IMG/VR virus record: IMGVR_UViG_3300023242_000001
Location: 1-64,000 of that record
DNA: 64,000 bases
Direction: 5' to 3' (one strand)
Source: a virus
This document shows, piece after piece, positions 22,101 through 30,974 of this stretch (the stretch's first letter is position 1; each line of letters starts with the position of its first letter). Made by a program: the position numbers and the translations under genes. Below the pieces are notes generated by a model. That model was not told the origin of the DNA. It saw only the letters and a list, made by a program, of their open reading frames with translations, and did not search any database.

Positions 22101-22601
22101 ATGGCAAAGACCTTTTTAGACGACAAGGAAAGTTTCCAGGCCATCGTCGAGCAGTTGCCCGACGACGAGTTGGAGATCTACCGAAGCATGGGGGCGCTGA
22201 CCCTTACCAGCGTTTTCCCCAACCGCGTGTTGGTCATTTACACATTGCGAGGAAGTAAACCCACAAACATCGAACTCATCACGATCGGCGACATCGGCAT
22301 CACCAGGAGGGGTGGCCCCACACTGGAGATGTCGGCCCCAGGCAAGCACCTAGAGCTTGGCGTGCTGCCTCAGCGCTGGTTTGGTCGAGACCTGTTTTTT
22401 CAGGTGCCTCAAAACTTCACACTGAGGTGGCTTGGAAAAAGAACTGCACAAGACGGGCCGATGGGAGTACACTTTGCCGCCTCGTCTGCTGTGTTGGTTC
22501 GCTCAAGGAGCCGCCCACACATGAAGATGGAGGGTGAGACCTACTCTGAGACCCTTAACGAGTTCAGAGAAAAGTACCCGGGGGATACACCCCGGTACTG
22601 A
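22101..22601 (+). CDS. hypothetical phage protein (166 aa)
   Basis: ATG at 22101 just after the helicase stop, with GGAGA upstream. Beta-rich middle, no membrane segment. Codon use is less GC-biased than in the helicase, suggesting a different origin. Unrecognised. Confidence 0.7.
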   Translation: MAKTFLDDKESFQAIVEQLPDDELEIYRSMGALTLTSVFPNRVLVIYTLRGSKPTNIELITIGDIGITRRGGPTLEMSAPGKHLELGVLPQRWFGRDLFFQVPQNFTLRWLGKRTAQDGPMGVHFAASSAVLVRSRSRPHMKMEGETYSETLNEFREKYPGDTPRY

Positions 22602-22655
22602 GTTTCAGCGATAGAGCCCCACAGAGGGCAGCCAATAAAAATAAGAACAGGCTGT

Positions 22656-22862
22656 ATGACAATTTCCAATTTGGGCGCCCTCGGCGCCTCTTTCTCGACG
22701 CCCCGCACACCTGATGCGAGCACAAACCCAACCACGCACTTGAGCACCGGCTACGCCGGCGATCACCAGCTGCGCCTGAACATCGGGAACCCCCTCGCGG
22801 GAGACTCCCACACGGCCCCCGCGGCCTCCAAGCGACAACTCCACATCGGCTGCACCATTTAA
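22656..22862 (+). CDS. possible small ORF (68 aa), weakly supported
   Basis: Open frame in the 270-nt gap before the primase, with Ser/Thr/Ala/Gly-rich low-complexity content and no ribosome binding site. A GGCGCC-CTC-GGCGCC hairpin (22674-22688) lies inside it. It may be a primase leader rather than a gene. Confidence 0.3.
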   Translation: MTISNLGALGASFSTPRTPDASTNPTTHLSTGYAGDHQLRLNIGNPLAGDSHTAPAASKRQLHIGCTI

Positions 22863-22871
22863 GGGGCACGC

Positions 22872-25769
22872 ATGACGACACCGACATCAACCTTCTGGTT
22901 CCAGAGGGCTGGCGGCGAGGACGCGTGGCTGGAAGCCCCTGCGTCCCTTCGTTCCCAGGTTCTCAACGACACAAAGCCCGCATTCACCACCATCCTCGAC
23001 GCCTTCAGTTCCCCAGACGAAAGCTGGGGCCGCGACGACTTCGCGGCCATGCGCTACATCGGACCGATGTACTTTGACTTCGACGCTGAAGACATTGCGG
23101 ACACCATCACAGCCCTCGGCGAATTTCTCGACAAGCTCGAAGGCTTCGGCGTCAACCTTGACGCGCTGAGGCTCTACGCCACCGGCGGACGTGGGTTTCA
23201 CATCGAAATCCCCATGCCAGTGTTCGTGGCCAAGGCCCCGCGCAACGGCGTGCTGGGCATGCCTTACGTCTTCAAGGAAATCGCCTACGAGCTGGTCGTC
23301 GACACGCTGGACTTGCGGGTCTACACGGGTCGCAAGGGCCGCATGTGGCGCACCCCCGGCATTGAGCGCAGCAACGGCTTGTACAAGGTGCCGCTGACCA
23401 CGGCGCAGGCCCGGGCGATGACGCCCGAGCTGTACGCCGAGCTGTGCGCCGCGCCGATCGCCGAGCCCAAGCGGGCTGACCCGACGCTCAACCCGACCCT
23501 GGCCGCGATGTTCCTCAAGGCCGAGAGCAAGGTAGCCGAGGCTGGCAAGCGCCGAGCCAAAGCTGGCGGCGCCGACGAAGCGCTGCTCGCCAAGTTCAAA
23601 GGCCAATGGCCTGACACCGTCAAGATGATCATGGCCGGCGAGGGCCTGCTCGACAACGTGGGCTTTCACAAGATCGCCATGCAGTTGGCGATCACCGCCA
23701 ACGCTCTGGGCAAGACGGCCGACCAGCTTGTCGAAGAAAGCCGGGACCTCTGCAAGAACTACTCCGGCGACTCCGGGCGCTACGGCTCACCCCGCAAGCG
23801 CAAGGAGGAACTGCGGCGGATGTGGGATTACACCCACGACAACTTTGTCTACAGCTACTCCCGTGGCGGGCTGCGCGCGCTGCTCGGGCCCGACACACCC
23901 TCCAGCGACCTCGACGGCGTCAGCGGCGCCGCGGTCAACCTGGGCAGCGTGCCGAGTTCCGACGACCTCGACGCAGACGTCGACGCTGAGACAGAAGCCG
24001 AGATCAGCTCAGCCCAAAACTCGCTGCTCGAGGGTTTGATGATCACCCGCACCGGCGTTCACAAGCGTACCGCTGAAGGTGTTCGCACCATCAGCAACAT
24101 CGCTTTTGCTTCGCCCACACAACTGCTCGACCCCGAGGACAACACAGTGCTCGGCATCACCGCCGACGTCCTGTCCGACGGCGTGCGCCAGGGCCGCATC
24201 ACGCTGGCCGGGCGCGCGTTCACCAGCCGCGCCAACCTGAGTGCTTGGTGCGCCAACTACGGCGGAGTCTTCTCAGGCTCCGATACCCAGGCCGGCGTGG
24301 TGCAGCTGTTGCTGTCCCGCGATGCCAAAGAAAAAGGACGTGTCATGTATGCACTTCGCAAAGAGGGCCTGGACGTCGTCCAGAACCCCTTGATCCCTGA
24401 CCGCAGCGTGTTCGACGTTGTCTTCGTCCACCGCGACCGCGTCGTGTGCGACAACAGCGCCGCGCAGTATGTGTTCCAACCATTGGTTGCCGATGGCGCG
24501 CTGTTCCTCTCCGACGTGCACAACGCGCCGGAGATCACACGCACCGAGGAGACCGAGGCGTTCATCCACAACCTGCTTGACATGAACGACCCCTCGGTCG
24601 TCGCCCCCATGCTCGGGTGGTTCGTGAGCTGCTTTCACAAGCAGTTCTACCAGCGCGCGTTCAGCCAGTTTCCACTGCTGCACCCCAACGGCCCGGCCGG
24701 CAGCGGCAAGACTCTGACAGCGATGCTGATGGCGCGCTTGTTCTTCTTGAAGAACCCGGTGGCGATGAAGTCCTGTGCTTCGCACACCACCACCGACTTC
24801 TCGCTCAAGTCGTTCCTGACCGGATCGGCCTCGCCACCGGTGCTGCTCGACGAGTACAAGCCCAGCGAGCTGATCCAAAAGCGGGTCGACCTGTTGCTGC
24901 AGTCGTTCCGGTTGGCCTACAACCAGGGATCAGGTTCGTCGGGCGGCATGTCTCGCGGCGGGGCCACAAGCTCCTTTCGCGAGGTGGCCGACTACACCTA
25001 CTCGACACCGGTGTGCTTCATGGCCGAGAGCCAGGAGACGCAGACCGCGATCGTGCAGCGCTGCGTGCCGGTGTCGTTCAACCAGGTCATGTCCAACGAG
25101 CACACGGCGCAGTTCAACGCCGTGAGTGACAAGGCCCACCTCATGGCCAGCCTGGGGCGCCTGATCCTGCGCTACTCCTACAGCGAGACGGTCGAGTCGC
25201 GCCACAGGGCGCTCTCCCCGGTGATCGACGCCCTGACCAAGACGCTGGATGCCAACGTCCACCCGCGCCAGATCTACAACTTGGCCGTGGTCACCGAGGG
25301 CATCAACTACCTCGAGCGCGTCCTGAAGCCGGTGTTTGGCGAGGCGTTCACCGCCCGGTTCGAGACCCTGCGCACCGCTCTGTTCGAGCACCGCATGGAG
25401 ATCAGCTCGGGCGTCATGTCCGAGGCCGCCAAGACGATGAACGACATCGCCTTGATCTCGCGCTCCGAGGACTTCGACAGCGAGTTCGCGATCCGCGAGG
25501 GTCACGAATACATCATCACCGACGGGCACATCGACATGCTGATGCGCGAGACGTTCGTGAAGTATTTCTCCTGGTGCAAGCGCAAGGGCTTTCCACCGTT
25601 TTACCAATCCGTTGAGTCTTTTAGCGTGGCGATGAACAAGTTCCCGCCCACCAAAGACCGCACCTGTTTGACCTCTCCGCTTCGCAAGAGCGGGAAGTCA
25701 AAGATCTTCCGATTTAGCCTTGCCGGGCTGGGTTTGGAAGGAGTTGATGAGTTCAAGACGAAGGGGTGA
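22872..25769 (+). CDS. primase-helicase, AEP primase plus helicase (965 aa)
   Basis: Makes primers and unwinds the fork. The N-terminal part looks like an archaeo-eukaryotic primase-polymerase: Y-F-D-F-D (Asp69/Asp71 as metal ligands), G-G-R-G-F-H-I-E (catalytic His) and R-M-W-R-T-P-G. A PriCT-like helical region follows (about 250-330). The C-terminal helicase has Walker A G-P-A-G-S-G-K-T (Lys613) and Walker B L-L-D-E (Asp660/Glu661). The layout is known for phage and plasmid primase-helicases. GGGGCACGC precedes the ATG at 22872. Confidence 0.88.
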   Translation: MTTPTSTFWFQRAGGEDAWLEAPASLRSQVLNDTKPAFTTILDAFSSPDESWGRDDFAAMRYIGPMYFDFDAEDIADTITALGEFLDKLEGFGVNLDALRLYATGGRGFHIEIPMPVFVAKAPRNGVLGMPYVFKEIAYELVVDTLDLRVYTGRKGRMWRTPGIERSNGLYKVPLTTAQARAMTPELYAELCAAPIAEPKRADPTLNPTLAAMFLKAESKVAEAGKRRAKAGGADEALLAKFKGQWPDTVKMIMAGEGLLDNVGFHKIAMQLAITANALGKTADQLVEESRDLCKNYSGDSGRYGSPRKRKEELRRMWDYTHDNFVYSYSRGGLRALLGPDTPSSDLDGVSGAAVNLGSVPSSDDLDADVDAETEAEISSAQNSLLEGLMITRTGVHKRTAEGVRTISNIAFASPTQLLDPEDNTVLGITADVLSDGVRQGRITLAGRAFTSRANLSAWCANYGGVFSGSDTQAGVVQLLLSRDAKEKGRVMYALRKEGLDVVQNPLIPDRSVFDVVFVHRDRVVCDNSAAQYVFQPLVADGALFLSDVHNAPEITRTEETEAFIHNLLDMNDPSVVAPMLGWFVSCFHKQFYQRAFSQFPLLHPNGPAGSGKTLTAMLMARLFFLKNPVAMKSCASHTTTDFSLKSFLTGSASPPVLLDEYKPSELIQKRVDLLLQSFRLAYNQGSGSSGGMSRGGATSSFREVADYTYSTPVCFMAESQETQTAIVQRCVPVSFNQVMSNEHTAQFNAVSDKAHLMASLGRLILRYSYSETVESRHRALSPVIDALTKTLDANVHPRQIYNLAVVTEGINYLERVLKPVFGEAFTARFETLRTALFEHRMEISSGVMSEAAKTMNDIALISRSEDFDSEFAIREGHEYIITDGHIDMLMRETFVKYFSWCKRKGFPPFYQSVESFSVAMNKFPPTKDRTCLTSPLRKSGKSKIFRFSLAGLGLEGVDEFKTKG

Positions 25770-25825
25770 GACCCGTAGCTGAACTCGATTTTTGTCACTG
25801 AAACTGAAAACCTAGGAACTCTATC

Positions 25826-26686
25826 ATGGCTCTCAAGAAGTCCACCACCGCCGCAGCCAACACGTTCGCCGACAAGTTCGAGGACGACAGCGCTGCGGTC
25901 ACCGCCACCACCTCCGCACCTTGGGGTGACGAGACCGGCGCCGCAGACAGCGGAGCAGACAGCGGCGCAGACAACACCACAGCAGCCAAGGTCGAAGCCA
26001 CCACCGCTGTGGCCAAGGCGTCCGCCACCTCGGTGAGCGTCAGCGACGCCGCCTCCCGAGCCAAGGGCTTCCAGAAAGAGGTCGAGGCGATGAAAGGCGC
26101 CGCCGACTTCTCCTGGGGCACACACCGTGTGTTCAAGGCCAAGGACGGCGCGATCAAGGAGATGAAGAACGCCAAGCTCAAGCTGGGCCGCTGGGTCAAG
26201 GTGATGATGTTGGCGTGGGACACCCGCATCGAGATCTCCCCGGGCGAAGACGGCAAGGGTGCTGAAGACTTTGTCGCCTACTCCAAGGACGGCAAGACCA
26301 TCGACTACGTCCAGGGTGCCGAGCAGGCCAAGTTCCTTGGCACCTCGGTCGACGCCTACGTCCAGTACCTCAAGAACGAGGAAGACTTCGAGCGAGCCAG
26401 CAAGCGTGACTTCATCGACGTGCAGTGCGCGGTGCTGGACTGCGAAGACCAGCCCGACTTCCACGAGATCATCCAGATCACCTTGAGCTCGTCGAGCATC
26501 CCGGCGTTCAAGAGCTACCAGAGCGATCTCAACGCCAAGGCCAAGTGCGTGGCGATGGGCCTGCCTGGCTTCAGCGTGCCAGAGAACCCGTTCGAGTTCT
26601 TCTTCATCCGCGAGGACGCGGAGAACAAGAAGAGCCAGACCTGGACCAAGCTGGTCATCAAGTCCAGCCTGCCAGCCAAGATCTGA
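25826..26686 (+). CDS. possible single-stranded-DNA-binding protein (286 aa)
   Basis: Low-complexity Ala/Thr/Asp-rich N-terminus (about 1-90), then a compact domain with W-G-T-H-R-V-F-K and L-G-R-W-V-K-V-M-M-L-A-W-D, ending F-E-F-F-F-I-R-E-D-A-E-N-K-K. Position between primase and exonuclease, followed by a strong terminator, fits an abundant replication protein such as SSB. I see no firm OB-fold signature, so this is inference from context. Confidence 0.5.
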   Translation: MALKKSTTAAANTFADKFEDDSAAVTATTSAPWGDETGAADSGADSGADNTTAAKVEATTAVAKASATSVSVSDAASRAKGFQKEVEAMKGAADFSWGTHRVFKAKDGAIKEMKNAKLKLGRWVKVMMLAWDTRIEISPGEDGKGAEDFVAYSKDGKTIDYVQGAEQAKFLGTSVDAYVQYLKNEEDFERASKRDFIDVQCAVLDCEDQPDFHEIIQITLSSSSIPAFKSYQSDLNAKAKCVAMGLPGFSVPENPFEFFFIREDAENKKSQTWTKLVIKSSLPAKI

Positions 26687-26694
26687 TGCACAGG

Positions 26695-26717
26695 CCGCCC
26701 TTCGGGGCGGTCTTTTT
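26695..26717 (+). terminator. intrinsic terminator
   Basis: CCGCCC-TTCG-GGGCGG stem with a UUCG loop, followed by TCTTTTT, eight bases after the stop of the putative SSB. Classical Rho-independent terminator; probably lowers expression of downstream genes relative to the SSB-like gene. Confidence 0.9.
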
Positions 26718-26727
26718 GGACCCCACC

Positions 26728-27414
26728 ATGAACTACATGATTGCCGACACCGAAACGACAGGTGTGAGCGATGAGGCGTCGGCCTGCGAGATCGGCTGGA
26801 TCACCATCGACGAGGACTTCAACATCCTCACCGAGGTCCAGTCGATCATCGACCCCGAACAGGTCATTGGCGCGGGCGCCTCGGCCGTCCACGGCCTTGT
26901 CTGGGAAGACTGTCTAGCCTACCCCACGATCGAGGAGTTCTTCTCCGTCGACGACCCCAGCTGCTACGGCAAGAAGGTCGAGGAGCCCACCGTCCTGATC
27001 GGCCATCGCATCAGCTTTGATCGCCGGTTCCTTGGGGCCTACATCCCGAACATCGTGCAGGAGCTGTGCACCCTTCGCTGGGTGCGCAACCTCTACCCCG
27101 ACATGGACAACCACCAGTTGGGCACCACGATTTTCGCGCTGAACCTGCCGCGCTCCACCGGCGCGCACCGGGTGATGGGCGACATCATGTCGTCCTACCA
27201 CCTGCTCAAGCACGTTGCCGAGCGCACAGGGCTCACGCTCCCAGAGCTTGCCGAGGCGTCTGCCCAGCCCATGTGGATCACCCGCATGCCGTTCGGCAAG
27301 CACAAGGGTGAGCCGATGGCGGACGTGCCCCGCAGCTACCTCGGCTGGATGCAGCGCTCGATGGACCTCGACCAAGACCTCGCCCACACCATCAAAACCA
27401 TACTGAATAAATAA
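26728..27414 (+). CDS. DnaQ-like 3'-5' exonuclease (228 aa)
   Basis: DEDD-family exonuclease: D-T-E-T-T-G (Asp7, Glu9), G-H-R-I-S-F-D (second Asp) and a closing G-A-H-R-V-M-G-D. The C-terminal part carries M-P-F-G-K-H-K-G and Y-L-G-W-M, as in DUF3820-like tails of phage exonucleases. Probably proofreading or end-processing. ATG at 26728 lies directly after the terminator. Confidence 0.88.
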   Translation: MNYMIADTETTGVSDEASACEIGWITIDEDFNILTEVQSIIDPEQVIGAGASAVHGLVWEDCLAYPTIEEFFSVDDPSCYGKKVEEPTVLIGHRISFDRRFLGAYIPNIVQELCTLRWVRNLYPDMDNHQLGTTIFALNLPRSTGAHRVMGDIMSSYHLLKHVAERTGLTLPELAEASAQPMWITRMPFGKHKGEPMADVPRSYLGWMQRSMDLDQDLAHTIKTILNK

Positions 27415-27415
27415 C

Positions 27416-28060
27416 ATGACCACCGACACTCTGCCCCCCTACAAAGAATTCGTTCGCGGCCTGTTCAACCGCTCCGGCTCGCCCGCCCAAGACTTTGCCC
27501 ACGCCGTGCTGGGCCTGAGCACCGAGGTCTACGAGCTCGACAACGCCACCAGCTACACCAACAGCATCGAGGAGCTCGGTGACCTGGCCTTCTACGACCA
27601 GGCCCTGGAGATCGTTGTCGCCGACGCCTTCGGCATTGACGTCAACTCCCTGCCGGTCCGCACCCTGGGCGAGATGCTCGCAGCCAACCCCAACTGGGAC
27701 ACCGAGCGGGCCCTGGCCGGCGACGGCCTGATCGCCATGGACATCCGCACCTTCTGCATCTGCGAGATGCAGGACACCGCCAAGCGTTGGATCGGCTACG
27801 GCAAGGCGCCCTCCCCCGAGAAAGCTGCTGAGACCCTGGCCATGGCCGTGGCAGCGTTCGATCTGAGCGCCCACTTGGTGAGCGGCGCGGAGATCGGAAG
27901 CCCTGAGTGCAGGCTGGTCGCAGACCTTGCCGTGCGTGCCAACTTCGACAAGTTGCGGGCCCGCTACAAGGGCAGCAAGTTCTCGCAGGAAGCCGCGCTG
28001 AACCGCGACCTCGACGCTGAACTGAAGGTTCTCGATGAAGCTGTGGCTGCCACCAGCTGA
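27416..28060 (+). CDS. MazG-like nucleotide pyrophosphohydrolase (214 aa)
   Basis: G-L-S-T-E-V-Y-E-L and N-S-I-E-E-L-G-D-L-A-F-Y (about residues 35-65) carry the E-x2-E and E-E-x2-D metal ligands of all-alpha NTP pyrophosphohydrolases. Phage MazG-like enzymes trim nucleotide pools or (p)ppGpp. The rest has no further motif. ATG at 27416 overlaps nothing; the end overlaps the next gene by 26 bases. Confidence 0.75.
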   Translation: MTTDTLPPYKEFVRGLFNRSGSPAQDFAHAVLGLSTEVYELDNATSYTNSIEELGDLAFYDQALEIVVADAFGIDVNSLPVRTLGEMLAANPNWDTERALAGDGLIAMDIRTFCICEMQDTAKRWIGYGKAPSPEKAAETLAMAVAAFDLSAHLVSGAEIGSPECRLVADLAVRANFDKLRARYKGSKFSQEAALNRDLDAELKVLDEAVAATS

Positions 28061-28988
28061 CATCGCCAGGGTGCTGCGCATCGTTGCGCAACACCTTGAC
28101 CGAGCAGGCCTGCCTGCCGACCTGGCCCACACAGGCTGGGTGGGCGGCGCGCCTGTCACCCTGCCCGGCTTCAGCTTGCTTGAGCCGGTGGGCGGCGTCT
28201 GGCCCCTGAGCTGGTTCGTGCCCGAGAGCACCAACCTGGCCCAGGCCAAGTCGCTGTACGAGGCCTACTCAGCGATCCGCCTGACCAAGACCCGCCCCAA
28301 GTCCCAGGTGCTGGCCGAGGGCATCGAGCAGGCCGCGCTGCGCCGGCTGCTTGACCGCAAGCCCAAGCTGTTCACCGACTGGTTCGAGACCGCCGCGATT
28401 CTCATCGCGCTGATCGCGATGTTCTCCGAGCGCGAGGTGACTTTCGGCGCGCAGGGTGTGCTGCGCCTGGTGTGCGACAGCGGCACCTTCCGCGCCAGCT
28501 CGACCAAGATGTGGTCCAACGACAGGTACCTCCGCGCGCAGGTCGGCCACGCCGCCACCGACTTCGATCTGGCGGCCCTGACGATCGACCCTCTGGTCAC
28601 CGACCACCCCCTGGCTGTGACCCTGGTGCGCGTTGGCGCGCCGGTGGCGTCGTTGCTTGCTGCCCATGTGGCCATCGCCCAGCAGGGCATGGAGCGGGGC
28701 CACTGGCTGAGACCCAGGGCCGTCGCCCCGCGCGACACCACAGCGCCCAGGCCGCGCGGGCGCCCCCGCGTTGAGCGCCAAGTCACCAAGGACATGGCGC
28801 AGGAGGCCCACTGGTTTGTGAACCACAACCGCAAGGGCGTGGGCGAAGAACTTGCGCGCATCCTGGTGCCCAAGGGCGTATCCAAGAACACCCTGGCCCG
28901 CCTGCTCGGGCCTTACGCCTACAACCTCCTGCCTCTGACCCCGGTTCTCCAGGCGAAGGTCAAGTTGTGGCTTGCGGACTACCTGTGA
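28035..28988 (+). CDS. hypothetical protein with an AT-hook (317 aa)
   Basis: Overlaps the MazG-like gene by 26 bases. N-terminal helical part with W-F-E-T-A-A-I-L-I-A-L and, near residue 238, P-R-P-R-G-R-P-R, an AT-hook motif that binds DNA minor grooves, followed by a helical tail. DNA binding is likely; function unknown. TGATG overlap with the next gene. Confidence 0.65.
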   Translation: MKLWLPPADIARVLRIVAQHLDRAGLPADLAHTGWVGGAPVTLPGFSLLEPVGGVWPLSWFVPESTNLAQAKSLYEAYSAIRLTKTRPKSQVLAEGIEQAALRRLLDRKPKLFTDWFETAAILIALIAMFSEREVTFGAQGVLRLVCDSGTFRASSTKMWSNDRYLRAQVGHAATDFDLAALTIDPLVTDHPLAVTLVRVGAPVASLLAAHVAIAQQGMERGHWLRPRAVAPRDTTAPRPRGRPRVERQVTKDMAQEAHWFVNHNRKGVGEELARILVPKGVSKNTLARLLGPYAYNLLPLTPVLQAKVKLWLADYL

Positions 28989-29248
28989 TGCAGACCCGCC
29001 TGCAGTCCTTCATCGAGCAGCTGCTGAACATCGGCAGCGGCTTCCTCGTCTCCCTGCTTGTCTGGGAGTTCGTCGTCAAACCCATCTGGAACATTCAAAC
29101 CAGCCACGCAGAGAACCTTCAAATCACCCTTCTGTTCACTGTCGTGAGCATCGCACGCAGCTACGCGTGGCGCAGAGTTTTCAATCACCGGCTCAATAAA
29201 AACAACAAGAAAGCAAGCCATGAAAAGACTGATCGGAGTTGCGGGTAA
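28988..29248 (+). CDS. DUF7220-like two-pass membrane protein (86 aa)
   Basis: M-Q-T-R-L-Q-S-F-I-E-Q-L-L-N at the start and F-T-V-V-S-I-A-R-S-Y-A-W-R-R-V-F-N near the end are the pattern of the phage DUF7220 family. Two hydrophobic segments (about 12-34 and 45-60). The tail after V-F-N is lysine-rich and overlaps the next gene by 29 bases. Function unknown. Confidence 0.75.
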   Translation: MQTRLQSFIEQLLNIGSGFLVSLLVWEFVVKPIWNIQTSHAENLQITLLFTVVSIARSYAWRRVFNHRLNKNNKKASHEKTDRSCG

Positions 29249-29765
29249 AGCCCGCAGCGGCAAGGACGAGTTCACCCGCGGGCTCGTGGCCCAGGGCTAC
29301 ACCCGTGGCGCGTTTGCAGATGCGCTGAAGCAGGTCACCGCACTCATCGCCGATGAGCCGCTGGTCAACTTCACCGACGACGTGCTGAAGGAGGGCTACT
29401 GCCCCTCCCTCAAGATGACGAGGCGTGCCGCGCTGCAGAAGGTCGGCGCCGGTGGGCGCGAGATCCTGCACGACGGCATCTGGGCCGACCGCCTGCTTGC
29501 CCAGGCGGCCCAGCACGATCACTTCGCCATCAGCGACGTGCGCTTCCCCAACGAGGCCCGGGCCATCCGCGCTCTGGGCGGCATCGTGGTGTTGATCGAG
29601 CGCCCCGACAACGTCGGCCTCACCGGCGAGGCCGCGCAGCATGTCTCGGAGCGGCCCCTGCCCCCGGAGCTGATTGACCTTCTGGTCACCAACCACGGCA
29701 CTGTCGGCGACCTCCACGAGGAGGCCAGGCTGATAGCAGGCCGGCTGGAGCTGCGCACCCCATGA
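29220..29765 (+). CDS. deoxynucleoside monophosphate kinase-like protein (181 aa)
   Basis: P-loop G-V-A-G-K-A-R-S-G-K-D (Lys15) at the N-terminus and the D-V-R-F-P-N-E-A motif are typical of phage dNMP kinases (T4 gp1 family), which turn dNMPs into dNDPs for phage DNA synthesis. Length fits. Works with the MazG-like protein and thymidylate synthase in nucleotide supply. ATGA overlap with the next gene. Confidence 0.85.
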   Translation: MKRLIGVAGKARSGKDEFTRGLVAQGYTRGAFADALKQVTALIADEPLVNFTDDVLKEGYCPSLKMTRRAALQKVGAGGREILHDGIWADRLLAQAAQHDHFAISDVRFPNEARAIRALGGIVVLIERPDNVGLTGEAAQHVSERPLPPELIDLLVTNHGTVGDLHEEARLIAGRLELRTP

Positions 29766-30007
29766 GCGAAGCCGACGACCTTGACCGCGCCGCCGAGCTC
29801 ACGCAGCGCACCAACGACGCCCACGTCCACCGCGCCATGCAAAAGGCCAGGCCCGAGCAGGTACAGCGCGCCGATGGCACGTGGCCCCACCCCGAGTGTG
29901 TGGACTGCGACGCCGTGATCCCGCTGGGGCGCTTGAAGCTGGGGCGCATTCGCTGCGTGCACTGCCAGGAGGCCATCGAGCGAGGCCGGCGCGGGAGGGT
30001 GGCATGA
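29762..30007 (+). CDS. DksA/TraR-type zinc-finger protein (81 aa)
   Basis: C46-x2-C49 and C65-x2-C68 form the four-cysteine finger of the DksA/TraR family, preceded by a helical coil region and followed by a basic tail. TraR-like phage proteins bind host RNA polymerase near the secondary channel and change transcription. Overlaps both neighbours by ATGA. Confidence 0.82.
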   Translation: MSEADDLDRAAELTQRTNDAHVHRAMQKARPEQVQRADGTWPHPECVDCDAVIPLGRLKLGRIRCVHCQEAIERGRRGRVA

Positions 30008-30624
30008 GTACGATCGCAGCCCTCTACGTTGAGCCTGATGGTGCTTACTTTGGCCTGCCGGGGGTAGACCCCTGGGACGAGGCGAGGGACGCCCGGACCT
30101 ACTCAGGCCCACACCCGGTTGTCGCGCACCCGCCCTGCCAGCGGTGGGGCAAATACTGGCACGGCGCGCCACGCAAACCCCACCAGTACCGCAAGGGCGA
30201 AGACGGCGGCTGCTTCGGCGCCGCGCTGACAGCCGTTCGCAACTACGGGGGCGTTCTTGAGCACCCCGCTGACTCCCATGCCTGGGGCTGGTTTGGTCTG
30301 GCAAAGCCGCCGAGGGCCGGGGGTTGGGTCAGGGCCGACGAGCACGGCGGCTGGACCTGTCACGTCGAGCAGGGGCACTACGGACACCTTGCCCGCAAAG
30401 CCACGTGGCTGTATTCGGTCGACACCGAGCGCCCGGATCTGATCTGGGGGCCTGGGAAGCAGCGCATCCACCCGGTGGCCCTGGCCAAGTACGGCTACGA
30501 GAAAGCCCTGCGCATCGGGATGATGGCCATGGTGGGCGGCAAGGACAAGACCCGAATCCGAAACACCACCCCGGCCGGGTTCCGGGACATCCTGGTCGAA
30601 CTGGCGAGAGGGCCTACCCAATGA
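30004..30624 (+). CDS. phage protein with PPCQ motif, methyltransferase-like (206 aa)
   Basis: V-V-A-H-P-P-C-Q-R-W-G (residues 39-49) resembles the catalytic P-C loop of DNA cytosine-C5 methyltransferases, and G-V-L-E-H-P-A-D-S resembles their E-N-V region. No N-terminal SAM-binding F-x-G-x-G motif is visible, so it may be a degenerate or divergent enzyme. A family with this sequence is found in phages and mobile elements, unassigned. ATGA overlap on both sides. Confidence 0.65.
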   Translation: MSTIAALYVEPDGAYFGLPGVDPWDEARDARTYSGPHPVVAHPPCQRWGKYWHGAPRKPHQYRKGEDGGCFGAALTAVRNYGGVLEHPADSHAWGWFGLAKPPRAGGWVRADEHGGWTCHVEQGHYGHLARKATWLYSVDTERPDLIWGPGKQRIHPVALAKYGYEKALRIGMMAMVGGKDKTRIRNTTPAGFRDILVELARGPTQ

Positions 30625-30974
30625 CTCCCACCCCCAGAAAGCAGCAGGCCCTCAAGGCCGATCGCATGCTGAGCGCGCTGCTGCGCACCCCCAAGACAAG
30701 GGCGGGCCTGATCGCCGCCGTCACCGGCAAGAGCGTGAGCCGCCACTTCGTCTTCGGGTGGTTGGCGCAGAGGGTCGCATCGGGAGAGGTCGCGGTGCAC
30801 AAAAGCTCGCGCACCCCAACCTACCAACTCAGCACGTTCCTGAGCGTCGAGCCCACAGCAGAGGGCAGCTACCCGGCGTGGCTTGAGCCACGCACCCTGC
30901 CCTATGCCGGGCAGCGCCGCGTGTTCACCGCCGGCACCCAAGTCAACATGAAAGAGGAACAGAAATGCGATTGA
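30621..30974 (+). CDS. possible winged-helix DNA-binding protein (117 aa)
   Basis: N-terminal half (about 10-75) reads like a winged helix (A-G-L-I-A-A-V-T-G, then W-L-A-Q-R-V-A-S-G-E-V). The C-terminal part is Pro-rich. It overlaps the polymerase gene by ten bases. A local regulator is possible; not shown. Confidence 0.55.
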   Translation: MTPTPRKQQALKADRMLSALLRTPKTRAGLIAAVTGKSVSRHFVFGWLAQRVASGEVAVHKSSRTPTYQLSTFLSVEPTAEGSYPAWLEPRTLPYAGQRRVFTAGTQVNMKEEQKCD

